Assembly: GCA_019635875.1 (NCBI GenBank)
Contig: JAHBYP010000013.1
Location: forward strand, 80,849-144,848
Source: Alphaproteobacteria bacterium
Lineage (GTDB): Bacteria > Pseudomonadota > Alphaproteobacteria > Reyranellales > Reyranellaceae
Direction: 5' to 3'
Length of the DNA stretch: 64,000 nucleotides
Part shown: positions 7,619 through 16,981 of the stretch, one piece after another
How the letters are laid out: each line of letters opens with the position of its first letter
Numbering within the stretch: the first letter of the stretch is position 1
The notes under the pieces: model-generated
What the model was told of the DNA's origin: nothing
Seen by the model: only the letters and a program-made list of their open reading frames with translations
Databases searched by the model: none
Translations under genes and position numbers: made by a program

Positions 7619-8905
7619 ATGGTTTCGGGGATGAGCGATGCCCCTTACGACCTCATCCTGCGCGGCGGTCACGTCGTCGATCCCGCCACCGGCCGCGACG
7701 GCATGGCCGATGTGGCGATCCGCGATGGCCGCATCGCGGCGGTGCAGGCCAACCTGCCGAGCACCGCGCGTGCGGTCGCCGATGTGCGCGGCCGCATCGT
7801 GCTGCCGGGCATGATCGACACCCACGCGCACGTCTATACCCACGTCTCCGGCCGCTTCGGCCTGCCGGCCGACATGGTGGGCGTGCAAAGCGGCGTGACC
7901 ACGCTGGTCGACCAGGGCGGCCCGTCCTGCATGACCTTCCCCGGCTTCCGCCACTTCATCGCCCAGCCGGCCGCGAGCCGCGTGCTGGCGTTCATCTCCG
8001 CCTATGTCGTCGGCGGGCTGGAAGGCCATTTCTACCCGAACCTCTACGGCCCCGACGGCGTCGACGTCGACGCCACGGTGAGGGCGACCCATGCCAATCG
8101 CGATCTCGTGCGCGGCATCAAGGCCCATGCCGAGATCGGCGGCTTCGCGCGCTGGGGCATCGAGGTGATGCGCAAGGCGGCCGAGATCGGCCGCCAGGCG
8201 GACCTGCCGATCTACATCCATTTCGGCCAGCTCTGGCCGCTGCCGGAAAGCGGCGCCAACGGCGTCGATCCCGACGGCATCCTGCCTGACATCGTCGAAC
8301 TGATGCGGCCGGGCGACATCCTCGCCCATCCCTTCACGCGCCATCCCGGCGGCTTCATCGACAGGGACGGCCGCGTGCATCCGATCGTCGAGGCGGCGAT
8401 CGCGCGCGGCTTGAAGATCGATGTCGGCCACGGCAGCCATTTCAGCTTCCGCATGGCGCGGCTGGCGCTGGAGGCCGGCATTCTGCCCGACACGTTGGGT
8501 GCGGACATGCACGGCTACAACACCAGGGTGCCGCCGCCACCGGGCACGCCCGCGACGCACCCCGACGAGGCGGAGGCGCATCCCTTCGCCGGCTCGGCGC
8601 GCTTCAGCCTCAGCTACGCCATGACCGAATTGCTGGCGCTGGGCCTGACGCTGAAGCAGGTCGTGCCGATGGTCACGACCAACGCCGCGGCGATGCTCGG
8701 CATGGCGGACGAGATCGGGACCCTGCGGCCGGGTGCGATCGCCGATGTCTCGGTCCTGGCCGACGATCGCGGCCGCTTCCGGCTGTCGGACAACGAGGGC
8801 ACCGAGGTCATCGCCGACCGCATGCTCAGCCCGCTCTTCTGCCTGCGCGCCGGCAAGCGCCACGACGCGGCGGCGCCCATCCTGCCGCAGGCGGTCGCGG
8901 CGTAA
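7619..8905 (+). CDS. Amidohydrolase family metal-dependent hydrolase
   Basis: A 428-residue amidohydrolase-superfamily enzyme. The N-terminal composite domain is followed by the metal motif DTHAHVY (about residues 64-70), a KAHAEIGG segment that may hold the bridging lysine, further histidines in IYIHFGQ and LAHPFTRH, and an aspartate in TLGADMHGYN. The C-terminal GTLRPGAIADVSV closes the small beta domain. It looks like the deacetylase/dihydroorotase-like branch (amide or ester bond hydrolysis); the substrate is unknown. The start could be ATG 7619 or ATG 7631; neither has a clear ribosome binding site. Divergent from the XRE-cupin regulator, likely its target. Confidence 0.85.
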   Translation: MVSGMSDAPYDLILRGGHVVDPATGRDGMADVAIRDGRIAAVQANLPSTARAVADVRGRIVLPGMIDTHAHVYTHVSGRFGLPADMVGVQSGVTTLVDQGGPSCMTFPGFRHFIAQPAASRVLAFISAYVVGGLEGHFYPNLYGPDGVDVDATVRATHANRDLVRGIKAHAEIGGFARWGIEVMRKAAEIGRQADLPIYIHFGQLWPLPESGANGVDPDGILPDIVELMRPGDILAHPFTRHPGGFIDRDGRVHPIVEAAIARGLKIDVGHGSHFSFRMARLALEAGILPDTLGADMHGYNTRVPPPPGTPATHPDEAEAHPFAGSARFSLSYAMTELLALGLTLKQVVPMVTTNAAAMLGMADEIGTLRPGAIADVSVLADDRGRFRLSDNEGTEVIADRMLSPLFCLRAGKRHDAAAPILPQAVAA

Positions 8906-8916
8906 GGGAGAATTAT

Positions 8917-9035
8917 CTTCCCCCGGAGGGGGAAGGTGGCGCGCAGCGCCGGAAGGGGGATGTCGAAGCCGGACACCGACGTCGTTGAGGCATCCCCCAT
9001 CCGCCCTTCGGGCACCTTCCCCCTCCGGGGGAAGG
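8917..9035. repeat. Family A palindromic repeat, copy 2 (Q left, P right)
   Basis: Full element between the amidohydrolase and mmsA. The left arm has the GGCGC-GCA-GCGCC hairpin and the right arm the GCCC-TTC-GGGC hairpin. Confidence 0.9.
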
Positions 9036-9108
9036 TAGGAGGTCCTGCCGCTTTGCCCCCGGGGTCTCGGATGCTAGAACGCGCCGAAATCCAGACACGA
9101 GGGACAAG

Positions 9109-10605
9109 ATGGTCGCGCAGATCGGGCACTACATCGGCGGCAAGGTCGTCAACGGCAGCAGCGGGCGCACCGGCGACATCACCAATCCGGCGACCGGCGA
9201 GGTCACGGCCAGGGTGGCGTTCGCGTCGGTGGGCGAGATCGACGCCGCGGTGCAGGTGGCGAAGAAGGCGCAGCTTGCCTGGGCCAATACGCCGCCGCTG
9301 CGCCGCCAGCGCGTGATGTTCAATCTCAAGGGCCTGATCGAGAAGCGGCTCGACGATCTGGCGCGCCACCTCTCGCTCGAGCACGGCAAGACCTTCGACG
9401 ACGCCAAGGGCGAGGTCGGCCGCGGCCTGGAGGTGGTGGAGTTCGCCTGCGGCATCGCCCATCACATGAAGGGCGATTTCACCGAGCAGGTGGCGTCCGA
9501 CATGGACACCTGGTCGATCCGCCAGCCGCTGGGCGTGGTCGCCGGCATCACGCCGTTCAACTTCCCGATCATGATCCCGTGCTGGATGGGCGCCATGGCG
9601 GTGGCCTGCGGCAACGCCTTCATCCTCAAGCCGTCGGAGAAGGATCCCAGCGCGCCGATGCTGCTGGCCGAGCTCTATGCCGAGGCCGGCGCGCCGGCCG
9701 GCATCTTCCAGGTGCTCAACGGCGACAAGGTCGCGGTCGACGCGCTGCTCGAGCATCCCGACGTGCCGGCGATCTCCTTCGTCGGCTCGACCGCGATCGG
9801 CGAATACGTCTATCACAAGGGCACGTCGATGAATAAGCGCGTGCAGGCGCTGTGCGGTGCCAAGAACCACATGGTGATCATGCCCGACGCCGATCTCGAC
9901 CAAGCGACCGACGCGCTGATCGGCGCCGGTTACGGTGCGGCCGGCGAGCGCTGCATGGCGATCTCGGTGGCGGTGGCGGTCGGCGGCATCGGCGACAAGC
10001 TGATCGAGAAGCTGGCGCCGCGCGTCTCGGCGCTGAAGGTCGGGCCGGGCCTCGATCCGCAATCGGAGATGGGCCCGCTGGTGACGCGCCAGCACCGCGA
10101 CAAGGTGATGGGCTATGTCGACCAGGGCGTGAAGGAAGGCGCGAAGCTCGTCGTCGACGGCCGCGGGCTGAAGCTGCAGGGCTACGAGAACGGCAACTTC
10201 ATGGGCGGCTGCCTGTTCGACCAGGTGAAGCCCGACATGACCATCTACAAGGACGAGATCTTCGGCCCGGTGCTCTCGGTGGTGCGCACCGACGGCTTCG
10301 ACGAGGCGATCAAGCTGGTCAACGACCACGCCTACGGCAACGGCACGGCGATCTTCACCCGCGACGGCGATGCCGCGCGCACCTTCGCCAGCAACGTCAA
10401 GATCGGCATGGTCGGCATCAACGTGCCGATCCCGGTGCCGGTCGCCTATCACAGCTTCGGCGGCTGGAAGGCCTCGGTGTTCGGCGACCACGGCATCTAC
10501 GGCATGGAAGGCGTGCGCTTCTACACCAAGCTGAAGACCATCACCGCGCGCTGGCCCACCGGCATCCGCGCCGGCGCCGAGTTCAACTTCCGGGCACGGA
10601 CGTAG
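9109..10605 (+). CDS. mmsA: CoA-acylating methylmalonate-semialdehyde dehydrogenase
   Basis: The 498-residue aldehyde dehydrogenase converts (methyl)malonate semialdehyde to propionyl- or acetyl-CoA in valine, inositol and pyrimidine breakdown. Family marks are the GVVAGITPFNFPIMIP motif, GSTAIGEYVY, and the catalytic cysteine C282 in the GERCMAIS motif typical of MMSDH. The glutamate of hydrolytic aldehyde dehydrogenases is absent at its usual place, in line with CoA-dependent release. Length is normal for the family. A GAGGGA ribosome binding site precedes the ATG. It stands alone between two repeat elements; no mmsB or regulator is adjacent. Confidence 0.95.
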   Translation: MVAQIGHYIGGKVVNGSSGRTGDITNPATGEVTARVAFASVGEIDAAVQVAKKAQLAWANTPPLRRQRVMFNLKGLIEKRLDDLARHLSLEHGKTFDDAKGEVGRGLEVVEFACGIAHHMKGDFTEQVASDMDTWSIRQPLGVVAGITPFNFPIMIPCWMGAMAVACGNAFILKPSEKDPSAPMLLAELYAEAGAPAGIFQVLNGDKVAVDALLEHPDVPAISFVGSTAIGEYVYHKGTSMNKRVQALCGAKNHMVIMPDADLDQATDALIGAGYGAAGERCMAISVAVAVGGIGDKLIEKLAPRVSALKVGPGLDPQSEMGPLVTRQHRDKVMGYVDQGVKEGAKLVVDGRGLKLQGYENGNFMGGCLFDQVKPDMTIYKDEIFGPVLSVVRTDGFDEAIKLVNDHAYGNGTAIFTRDGDAARTFASNVKIGMVGINVPIPVPVAYHSFGGWKASVFGDHGIYGMEGVRFYTKLKTITARWPTGIRAGAEFNFRART

Positions 10606-10610
10606 CACTT

Positions 10611-10735
10611 CTCCCTCTCCCCGCTCGCGGGGAGAGGGTCGGGGTGAGGGGTCGTTTCAGGTTGGGCACAGCCGTGGTGCGTCACTTGCGGCAGCCCCTC
10701 ACCCCAACCCTCTCCCCGCAAGCGGGGAGAGGGAG
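10611..10735. repeat. Family B palindromic repeat, copy 1
   Basis: Outer hairpins CTCTCCCCGC-TCGC-GGGGAGAG and its mirror at the right end enclose a spacer GTCGTTTCAGGTTGGGCACA and following bases. It lies between mmsA and the repeat-rich protein gene on the other strand. The spacer is present in reverse orientation in copy 2 at 13066-13188. Confidence 0.9.
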
Positions 10736-10787
10736 CAGAAGGCCAACCCATATGCGATAGCCCTGCCCATCCGGCGGAAGGCAGATC

Positions 10788-12971
10788 CTAATTCTTCCCG
10801 CGTCGGCGATTGGCGCGGCGTTCGGCGGCTTCGAGTTCGGCGCGCACCGCGATCACGTCGGGCATGCGCGCGCCCAGCCGCTCGGCCTCGATGACGGCCT
10901 TCTCCGCGTCGTCGAGATCGTTGCGCGCGATCAGGGCGCGCGCCTGGATCACCAGCGCGCGCACCCGCAGCACGATTTGCGGATCGGGCTTGGGCTCGGC
11001 TTGGCCGGGCGGCTTGGCCGCCGCGTCGCGCCGCGCGTCGGCGATGCGGCGGGCGAGCGTGTCCCAGCCGCCGTGCTGCGGATAGCGGCGCCTGCCGTCG
11101 GCCAGCAGGCGCTCGGCATTGTCGAGCTGGCCACGCGCGATGGCGGCGTCGATCGAGGCCAGGGTGGCGCGCAGCTCGGCTTCCTGGCGCTGGCGGTCGG
11201 CGCGCTGGCGCTCGACATCGGCGCGCGCGACGGCGATGTCGGGCAGGCCCGGCGCCAGTTCCTGCGCCTCGTTGAGCAGCGCCAGCGCGCGGGCGTAGTC
11301 GCCCCGCCCGGCGGCCTGGCGCGCCTGGGCAACGATCGCCTGCGCCCGCTCGCGCCGCTCGCGCTGCTCGCGCACCTGGCGGTCGTCGCCGCCGCGCGCC
11401 GCGGCCAGCCGGCGGCGATGCTCGGCCCAGTCCGGCCGGTCGGGATAGCGCCGCGCGCCGTCTGCCAGCAGCCGGTCGGCCTCCTCGAAGCGCCGGCCGA
11501 GGATCGCTGCCTCGAAGGCCGCCAGCAGCAAGCGGAACTGTTCGCCTTCGGCCTGGGCGCGCACGCGCGCGCGGCCGAGATCGGCGCGCAGCTGATTGGC
11601 CTCGGGCAGGCCCGGCGTCAGGTCGTCGGCGATCGCCAGCTGCCGCTCGGTCTCGCCGAACTCGTTGCGGTCGAGTGCGCGGCGGCCGACGGTGACGGCG
11701 ACGCGCGCCTGCGCCAGGCGGTTGAGCCAGTCGCTGGTCTGGCGGATCTGCGCCAGGCGGTTGGCGTCGGCACGGAACTCCGGATCGGTGGGGAAGCGGC
11801 GCAGCGCCTCGGTGATCAGCCGCTCGGCCTCCCACAACGCATAGGTCGAGAGCGCCCGGTCGATCGCGGCGTTGAGCTGATAGCGCTCGCGATGGCGCCC
11901 GTCGCGCTCGATGCGCAGGGCGGCGATGTCGGTGCGCGCCTTGGCGGTCTCGGCGAAATTCGGCGAGGTACGGTCGGCCTCCTGCAGCAGGCGCTCGGCG
12001 CCGGCGAAGTCGCCGAAGCTGGCGAGGCGACGCGCCTCGGCGATCAGGCGGCGGGCTTCCTCGATCTTCGCCGCGCGCGCCTGGTTGGCCTTGATGTTGG
12101 CCAGTCGCTGCTGGAACGGGCCCCAGGTCGCCATGTGGTTGGGGTAGCGCCTGACGGCGTCGGCGATCATCGGCTCGGCGCGCAGCACGTCGTCGGCCAG
12201 CAGGGCGCGGTTGATCGCCGCCGCCAGGGTGAGGCGATCAGCCTCGGTGTTGGTCGGCGGCGGGGGCGGCGGGGGAGAGGGTGGCGGCGCGCCGGGGAAA
12301 TCGCCCAGGTTCAGCGCGGTGCGCTCGCATTCCAGCCGGTCGGTGACGTCGAGCTCGGGCTGCACGCAGGATATGACCGTGCCGTCGCGATCGCGCAGCC
12401 AGGCGCGCTCGCGGCCCTCGTGGCTGGCGCTGCCCATGAAGGCCAGCCGGTACTCGCTGTCGCGCGTCAGCGGAAGCTCGGCGCAGGTCTCGGCGCACCA
12501 CAGGATCTGCGAGCGCCCGTCGCGATCGTCGAGCCTGCGCAGGATGGCGCTGCGCAAGGCGACCTGATCGCCCTGGCGCACGCTGAAGGTGCCGAGATGC
12601 GCGGCCTCGCCGGTGCGCGAGTCGATCCGGGTGCATTGATCGTCGCGGCAGCCCAGCACCACCGGCCGGCCCTTGTCGTGGCTCGGGTGCTGGAAGGAGA
12701 GGTGGTAGCGCCGCTCGGCGAAGCCCAGCGGCTGGAGGGTGGCGCCCGCCAGGTCGCGTTCGGCGATGCCCTCGATGCGGATCGGCTTGCAGAAGGACTG
12801 GGCGGCGCAGATCCAGGGCATGCCCGAGAGGCGGAAGACATGGACCGCGGGCTCGCGGTTGAACAGCAGCGGCGCGTAGCCGGCGGGCGGGAAGTCCTGC
12901 GCCACGGCGCCGGATGCCGGCAGCGCGCCCAGCAACGCACAGAGCGCGAGGCGGCGGGAGATGGCGTTCAT
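10788..12971 (-). CDS. Exported protein with a proline linker and four two-part helical (TPR-like) repeats
   Basis: A 727-residue protein with a signal peptide ending at AVAQD, a ~215-residue cysteine-containing N-terminal domain (CAAQSFCK, CRDDQC, CAETCAEL), a polyproline linker, then four copies of a two-part module. Part one reads like AAIxRALxxxxxxEAERLIxxAxRRYP and part two like ARxLIxxGDxxxAERLLxxAxxLxP; each is about 40 residues with TPR-like spacing. The cysteine pairs suggest disulphides, so the N-terminal domain probably lies in the periplasm. The function is unknown; helical repeats usually mediate protein contacts. The ATG at 12971 has a GGAG about ten bases ahead; the ORF is open to 13061. 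Confidence 0.7.
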   Translation of the reverse strand: MNAISRRLALCALLGALPASGAVAQDFPPAGYAPLLFNREPAVHVFRLSGMPWICAAQSFCKPIRIEGIAERDLAGATLQPLGFAERRYHLSFQHPSHDKGRPVVLGCRDDQCTRIDSRTGEAAHLGTFSVRQGDQVALRSAILRRLDDRDGRSQILWCAETCAELPLTRDSEYRLAFMGSASHEGRERAWLRDRDGTVISCVQPELDVTDRLECERTALNLGDFPGAPPPSPPPPPPPTNTEADRLTLAAAINRALLADDVLRAEPMIADAVRRYPNHMATWGPFQQRLANIKANQARAAKIEEARRLIAEARRLASFGDFAGAERLLQEADRTSPNFAETAKARTDIAALRIERDGRHRERYQLNAAIDRALSTYALWEAERLITEALRRFPTDPEFRADANRLAQIRQTSDWLNRLAQARVAVTVGRRALDRNEFGETERQLAIADDLTPGLPEANQLRADLGRARVRAQAEGEQFRLLLAAFEAAILGRRFEEADRLLADGARRYPDRPDWAEHRRRLAAARGGDDRQVREQRERRERAQAIVAQARQAAGRGDYARALALLNEAQELAPGLPDIAVARADVERQRADRQRQEAELRATLASIDAAIARGQLDNAERLLADGRRRYPQHGGWDTLARRIADARRDAAAKPPGQAEPKPDPQIVLRVRALVIQARALIARNDLDDAEKAVIEAERLGARMPDVIAVRAELEAAERRANRRRGKN

Positions 12972-13065
12972 GGTCTTGGCTCCGCAGAGGGCGGGGAAAA
13001 AAACGGCATCGCGCTCGCGCGGTTCCCGCCGCCACGCAAAGCGCACAATGATGCCCAACATTCAG

Positions 13066-13188
13066 CTCCCTCTCCCCGCTTGCGGGGAGAGGGTCGGGGT
13101 GAGGGGCTGCCGCAAGCCGCGCACCACGGCTGTGCCCAACCTGAAACGACCCCTCACCCCAACCCTCTCCCCGCAAGCGGGGAGAGGG
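13066..13188. repeat. Family B palindromic repeat, copy 2, inverted relative to copy 1
   Basis: Same outer hairpins as copy 1. Its internal 44-bp spacer is the reverse complement of that of copy 1 with about three mismatches. Together copies 1 and 2 flank the helical repeat protein gene. Confidence 0.9.
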
Positions 13189-13202
13189 CGTGATGAAACG
13201 CC

Positions 13203-14777
13203 CTACTTCTTCTTCTCGATGTTCCAGAACACCGTCACCGCCGATTCGATGTTGCCGCTGACCGAGGTGCGGCGCGCGATCGGCTGGTTCCACTGGCCGA
13301 GGAAGATGTGCGTCGGATATTCGACGATGCGCAGCTGGATCTCCTCGACGATCGCCTTCTGCCTGGCGAGGTCGGTCGCCCGCGCGAAGTCGGCGCGCAA
13401 CTCGACCAGCTTCGGATCGCAGGCCCAGCCGAACCAGGCGCCGTCGCAGGCGGCATTGGTCATCGAGTTGACCAGCGGGTTGACGATGTCGACCGAGGCG
13501 GCGGCGGTCAGCAGCGCGTTCCAGCCGACCGGCGGCGGCTCCTTCTTGGCACGGCGCGCCACCAGGGTCGACCAGTCCATCTGCTGCATGTCGACCTTCA
13601 GGCCGATGCGCTCCATCTGCGCCTTGGCGACCGGCGCGAGGTTGTTGAGCACGTAGAGATCCGTCGTGCCCAGCAGGACGACGGGCGTGCCGTCGTAGCC
13701 GGCTTCGCGCACCAGCGCGCGCGCCTTCTCGATGTTCGAGTTGAGCTTGTCGTCCCAGCCCTTGGTCGAGGCCAGCGGCGTGTCGCACATGAACATCGCC
13801 TTGCAGGAGCGGTAATACTTTGGATCGCCGATCACCGCCTTCAGGTAGTCCTCCTGGTTGAAGCCGTAGAGCAGCGCCTGGCGGATCTTCGGGTTGTCGA
13901 ACGGCTTGTGCAGCACGTTGAAGCGGAAGAGGTACTGCAGGCCGAGCGGATTGGCGGCGAACAGCTCGATATTCTTGTCCTTGGCGAAGAGCGGGAACAG
14001 GTCGAACTGCGGCGACTCGATCATGTCGATCTCGCCGTTGATCAGCGCGTTGACCACGGTCTGCTGGTCGGACATCGCCACCCATTCGACGCGATCGACC
14101 TTGGCGACCTTGCCGCCGGCCAGGCCCGAGGGCGGCTCGCTGCGCGGCTTGTACTTGGGATTCTTGACGTAGACGGTCTTGTCGCCGGGCTTCCACTCGT
14201 CCTTCTTGAAGATGAACGGGCCTGAGCCGGTCGTGTCCGAGAGCTGCGTGAAGGGATCGGTCTCGGCCACCCGCTTGGGCATGATGAAGAGCGCGCCCGA
14301 TGGCTTGGAGAAGCCCATCATCAAGAGCGGCGACGGCTCGCTCAGCACGACGCGGAAGCTCCTGGCGTCGATCGCGGCGATGTCCTTGACAATCTTCATC
14401 ATCAGCTGGCCAAGCGGATCGCGCGTGGCCCAGCGCTTGATCGAGGGGATGACGTCGGCCGTGGTGACCGGCTGGCCGTCGTGCCACTCCAGCCCGTCGC
14501 GCAGCTTGAAGGTGTAGGTCAGCTTGTCGTCGGACAGCGACCAGGTGTCGACCATCTGCGGCTGGACCTGCAGCTTGCCGTCCAGCGCGAAGAGGGTGTC
14601 GTAGATCATGTAGCCGTGGTTGCGCACGATGTAGGCCGTCGTCCAGATCGGGTCGATGACCTTGAGATCGGAATGGTTGACCACGCGCAACGTGGTCTGC
14701 GCGCCGGCGGTGCCGACGGCGACGCCCAGGGCCGAAGCGAACGCCAACGCGGTAGCCAACAAGCGGATCGATCGCAT
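13203..14777 (-). CDS. Peptide/nickel-type ABC transporter substrate-binding protein (SBP family 5)
   Basis: The 524-residue protein has a signal peptide cleaved after AGAQ and the DppA/OppA fold: TLRVVNHSDLKVIDPIWTT at the start, YTFKLRDGLEWHDGQPV (the family 5 signature region), GSGPFIFKKDEWKPG, and NPKIRQALLYGFNQEDY. These periplasmic proteins bind peptides, opines or other solutes for a Dpp-type importer. No permease or ATPase gene is adjacent in the window, so it is an orphan binding protein. The ATG at 14777 has a GGGAGGA ribosome binding site. A family B repeat follows its stop codon. Confidence 0.93.
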   Translation of the reverse strand: MRSIRLLATALAFASALGVAVGTAGAQTTLRVVNHSDLKVIDPIWTTAYIVRNHGYMIYDTLFALDGKLQVQPQMVDTWSLSDDKLTYTFKLRDGLEWHDGQPVTTADVIPSIKRWATRDPLGQLMMKIVKDIAAIDARSFRVVLSEPSPLLMMGFSKPSGALFIMPKRVAETDPFTQLSDTTGSGPFIFKKDEWKPGDKTVYVKNPKYKPRSEPPSGLAGGKVAKVDRVEWVAMSDQQTVVNALINGEIDMIESPQFDLFPLFAKDKNIELFAANPLGLQYLFRFNVLHKPFDNPKIRQALLYGFNQEDYLKAVIGDPKYYRSCKAMFMCDTPLASTKGWDDKLNSNIEKARALVREAGYDGTPVVLLGTTDLYVLNNLAPVAKAQMERIGLKVDMQQMDWSTLVARRAKKEPPPVGWNALLTAAASVDIVNPLVNSMTNAACDGAWFGWACDPKLVELRADFARATDLARQKAIVEEIQLRIVEYPTHIFLGQWNQPIARRTSVSGNIESAVTVFWNIEKKK

Positions 14778-14929
14778 GCTGAAATCCTCCCGGTTCGTCC
14801 TGCACGCGGCTGGCCGCCGCTGTTCGTGGAGGGGGATACAGCGCGGGTATCGTGGGCCTGTTGGGCGGGACTGGGCAAGGACCGTTTCAGCTTCTGTCGC
14901 CCGGCCCCGTCGGGGAGAAGGACGAAGCC

Positions 14930-15739
14930 TTACGCGGCGCTGGCGGGCTTGTGCTGGCGCTCCGTCTCGCGCTGCTGAAGCGCTTCGCGCAGGCGGCGAT
15001 TGAGGTCGAACTGCACGGGCTGGAAGTCCTCGACACGCACCCAGGGCTGGGCCAGCACGACGAAGCCATTGTCGTTGAGCGACTCGACGCCGACCACGGG
15101 CTCGCCCCGCACCCGCCGGTCGCTTCCGATCAGGTCGCGCACGAAGGCGATCGCGTTGCCGATGTTCTCGTGGCGCGGCATCTGCACGCGCAGGTCCAGG
15201 CGCCGGTGGTCGCCGCGTGTGTGCACGCGCACGATGTCGCCCCACAGCTTGCCGTTGGGCAGCACGACGCGCGAGCCATCGACCGTCTCGACCTCGGTGT
15301 AGAACAGGTTGATCACGCGGATGGCGCCGACCTGTCCGCCGGTCTCTATCACGTCGCCGATCCGGAAGGGGCGGAACAGCACTAGCATGATGCCGGCGGC
15401 AAGCTGGCTCAGCGTGCCTTGCAGCGCCAGGCCGATGGTCAGGCCCAGCGCGCCCAGCACCGCCACGAAGCTCGCCGTCGCGACGCCGAAGGTGGTGAGC
15501 ACGCCGACGAAGGTCAGTACGATGACGGCATAGCGGGCGCCATTGGCGATGAACAGCGCCACCGTGGGATCGAAACGGCGGGCGCGGCTGAACAGGCGCG
15601 ATACCGTCCTGAAGGCGAATCGCGACGCCCACCAGCCCAGCAGCAGGACGAGAATGGCACCCACGACGCGCATGCCGTAGACGGCGATCAGGCCGATCAC
15701 CACGTTGCCCGGCTCGCCCCATCTCACGTCGAGATCCAT
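14930..15739 (-). CDS. Mechanosensitive ion channel, MscS family
   Basis: A 269-residue small MscS-type channel. Two or three N-terminal membrane helices are followed by the pore helix, rich in glycine and alanine (FVAVLGALGLTIGLALQG), then the beta domain with FRPFRIGDVIETGG and VLPNGKLWGD, which are typical of the family. It opens when membrane tension rises and releases solutes during osmotic down-shock. The ATG at 15739 is chosen; a TTG three codons upstream (15748) is also in frame. Divergent from the alcohol dehydrogenase gene. Confidence 0.9.
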   Translation of the reverse strand: MDLDVRWGEPGNVVIGLIAVYGMRVVGAILVLLLGWWASRFAFRTVSRLFSRARRFDPTVALFIANGARYAVIVLTFVGVLTTFGVATASFVAVLGALGLTIGLALQGTLSQLAAGIMLVLFRPFRIGDVIETGGQVGAIRVINLFYTEVETVDGSRVVLPNGKLWGDIVRVHTRGDHRRLDLRVQMPRHENIGNAIAFVRDLIGSDRRVRGEPVVGVESLNDNGFVVLAQPWVRVEDFQPVQFDLNRRLREALQQRETERQHKPASAA

Positions 15740-15813
15740 GGTGTTCAAACGGGATTTCGGCGGATGCGTTCCCTGCTAGACTCGGTGGCGAGATCCGCCC
15801 GAGGAGCGCCCGC

Positions 15814-16977
15814 ATGAGCATTGCCACCATCCTGACGCCGCGCGTCATCGTCATCGGCGGCGGCGCCGTGGCGCAGGTCGCCGACACCTTGAGGCAGGTC
15901 GGCGGCTCGCGCCCGCTGGTGGTCACCGACAAGTTCATGGTGAGCAGCGGCAAGCTCGCGGCCTGCACCGACGCGCTGACCAAGGCGGGCGTCGAGTTCG
16001 ATGTCTTCTCCGACACCGTCGAGGATCCCACCACCGACGTGATCGAGGCCGGCGTGGCGGCGCTGAAGGCCGGCAATTACGACAGCCTGGTGGCCTTCGG
16101 CGGCGGCTCGCCGATCGACACGGCGAAGGCGATGAGCGTGCTGGCGGCGAATGGCGGCAAGATGCGCCAGTACAAGGTGCCCAACCCGATCCCGAAACAG
16201 GGCCTGCCGCTGGTGGCGATCCCGACCACCGCCGGCACCGGCTCGGAGGTGACCCGCTTCACCGTGATCACCGACACCGAGACCGACGAGAAGATGCTGA
16301 TCGCCGGCGTGCCCTGCATGGCCGCCGCCGCCATCGTCGACTACGAGCTGACCCTGACCAAGCCGTACCGGCTGACCGCCGACACCGGCATCGATTCGCT
16401 GACCCACGCCATCGAGGCCTATGTCAGCAAGCGCGCCAGCCCGCACGCCGACAGCCTGGCGAAATCGGCGATGCGGCTGATCCACGACAACATCCGCACC
16501 GTCTGCGACCAGCCCGACAACCGCGCCGCGCGCGAGAAGATGATGCTGGCCGCGACCCAGGCCGGCATGGCGTTCTCGAATTCATCGGTGGCGCTGGTGC
16601 ACGGCATGAGCCGGCCGATCGGCGCGTTTTTCCACGTGCCGCACGGCCTCTCCAACGCCATGCTGCTGCCGGCGATCACCGCCTTCTCGGCCAACGCCGC
16701 GCTCGACCGCTACGCCGATTGCGCGCGCGCCATGGGCGTGGCCGGCGACGAGGTCTCCGACCAGACCGCGGTGGCGCTGCTGCTCGATTCGCTCTCGAAG
16801 CTGAACACCGACCTCAAGGTGCCGACGCCCAAGGCCTACGGCATCGACGAGTCGAAATACGTCTCGCTGATGCCGACCATGGCCGAGCAGGCCCTGGCCT
16901 CCGGCTCGCCCAACAACAACCCGCGCGTGCCGACGAAAGACGAGATCGTCGAGCTGTACAAGAAGGTGTGGGCGTAG
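15814..16977 (+). CDS. Iron-containing alcohol dehydrogenase
   Basis: A 387-residue member of the group III (Fe-ADH) family, which reduces aldehydes or oxidises alcohols with NAD(P). The dinucleotide part has the GGGSPIDTAKAM motif and PTTAGTGSEVT. Metal ligands are expected in DTGIDSLTHAIEAY (aspartate and histidine) and in VHGMSRPIGAFFHVPHG (two histidines). Length is normal. A GAGGAG ribosome binding site lies ahead of the ATG at 15814. The substrate is not predictable. It ends 4 bp before the stop of the antitoxin-like gene on the other strand. Confidence 0.93.
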   Translation: MSIATILTPRVIVIGGGAVAQVADTLRQVGGSRPLVVTDKFMVSSGKLAACTDALTKAGVEFDVFSDTVEDPTTDVIEAGVAALKAGNYDSLVAFGGGSPIDTAKAMSVLAANGGKMRQYKVPNPIPKQGLPLVAIPTTAGTGSEVTRFTVITDTETDEKMLIAGVPCMAAAAIVDYELTLTKPYRLTADTGIDSLTHAIEAYVSKRASPHADSLAKSAMRLIHDNIRTVCDQPDNRAAREKMMLAATQAGMAFSNSSVALVHGMSRPIGAFFHVPHGLSNAMLLPAITAFSANAALDRYADCARAMGVAGDEVSDQTAVALLLDSLSKLNTDLKVPTPKAYGIDESKYVSLMPTMAEQALASGSPNNNPRVPTKDEIVELYKKVWA

Positions 16978-16981
16978 GCCT

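Noticed and set aside
13203..16076. Single 957-codon minus-strand frame covering the binding protein and the MscS region
   Set aside because: The frame is open by chance across the gap; the binding protein starts at 14777 with a signal peptide and ribosome binding site, and MscS is in another frame.
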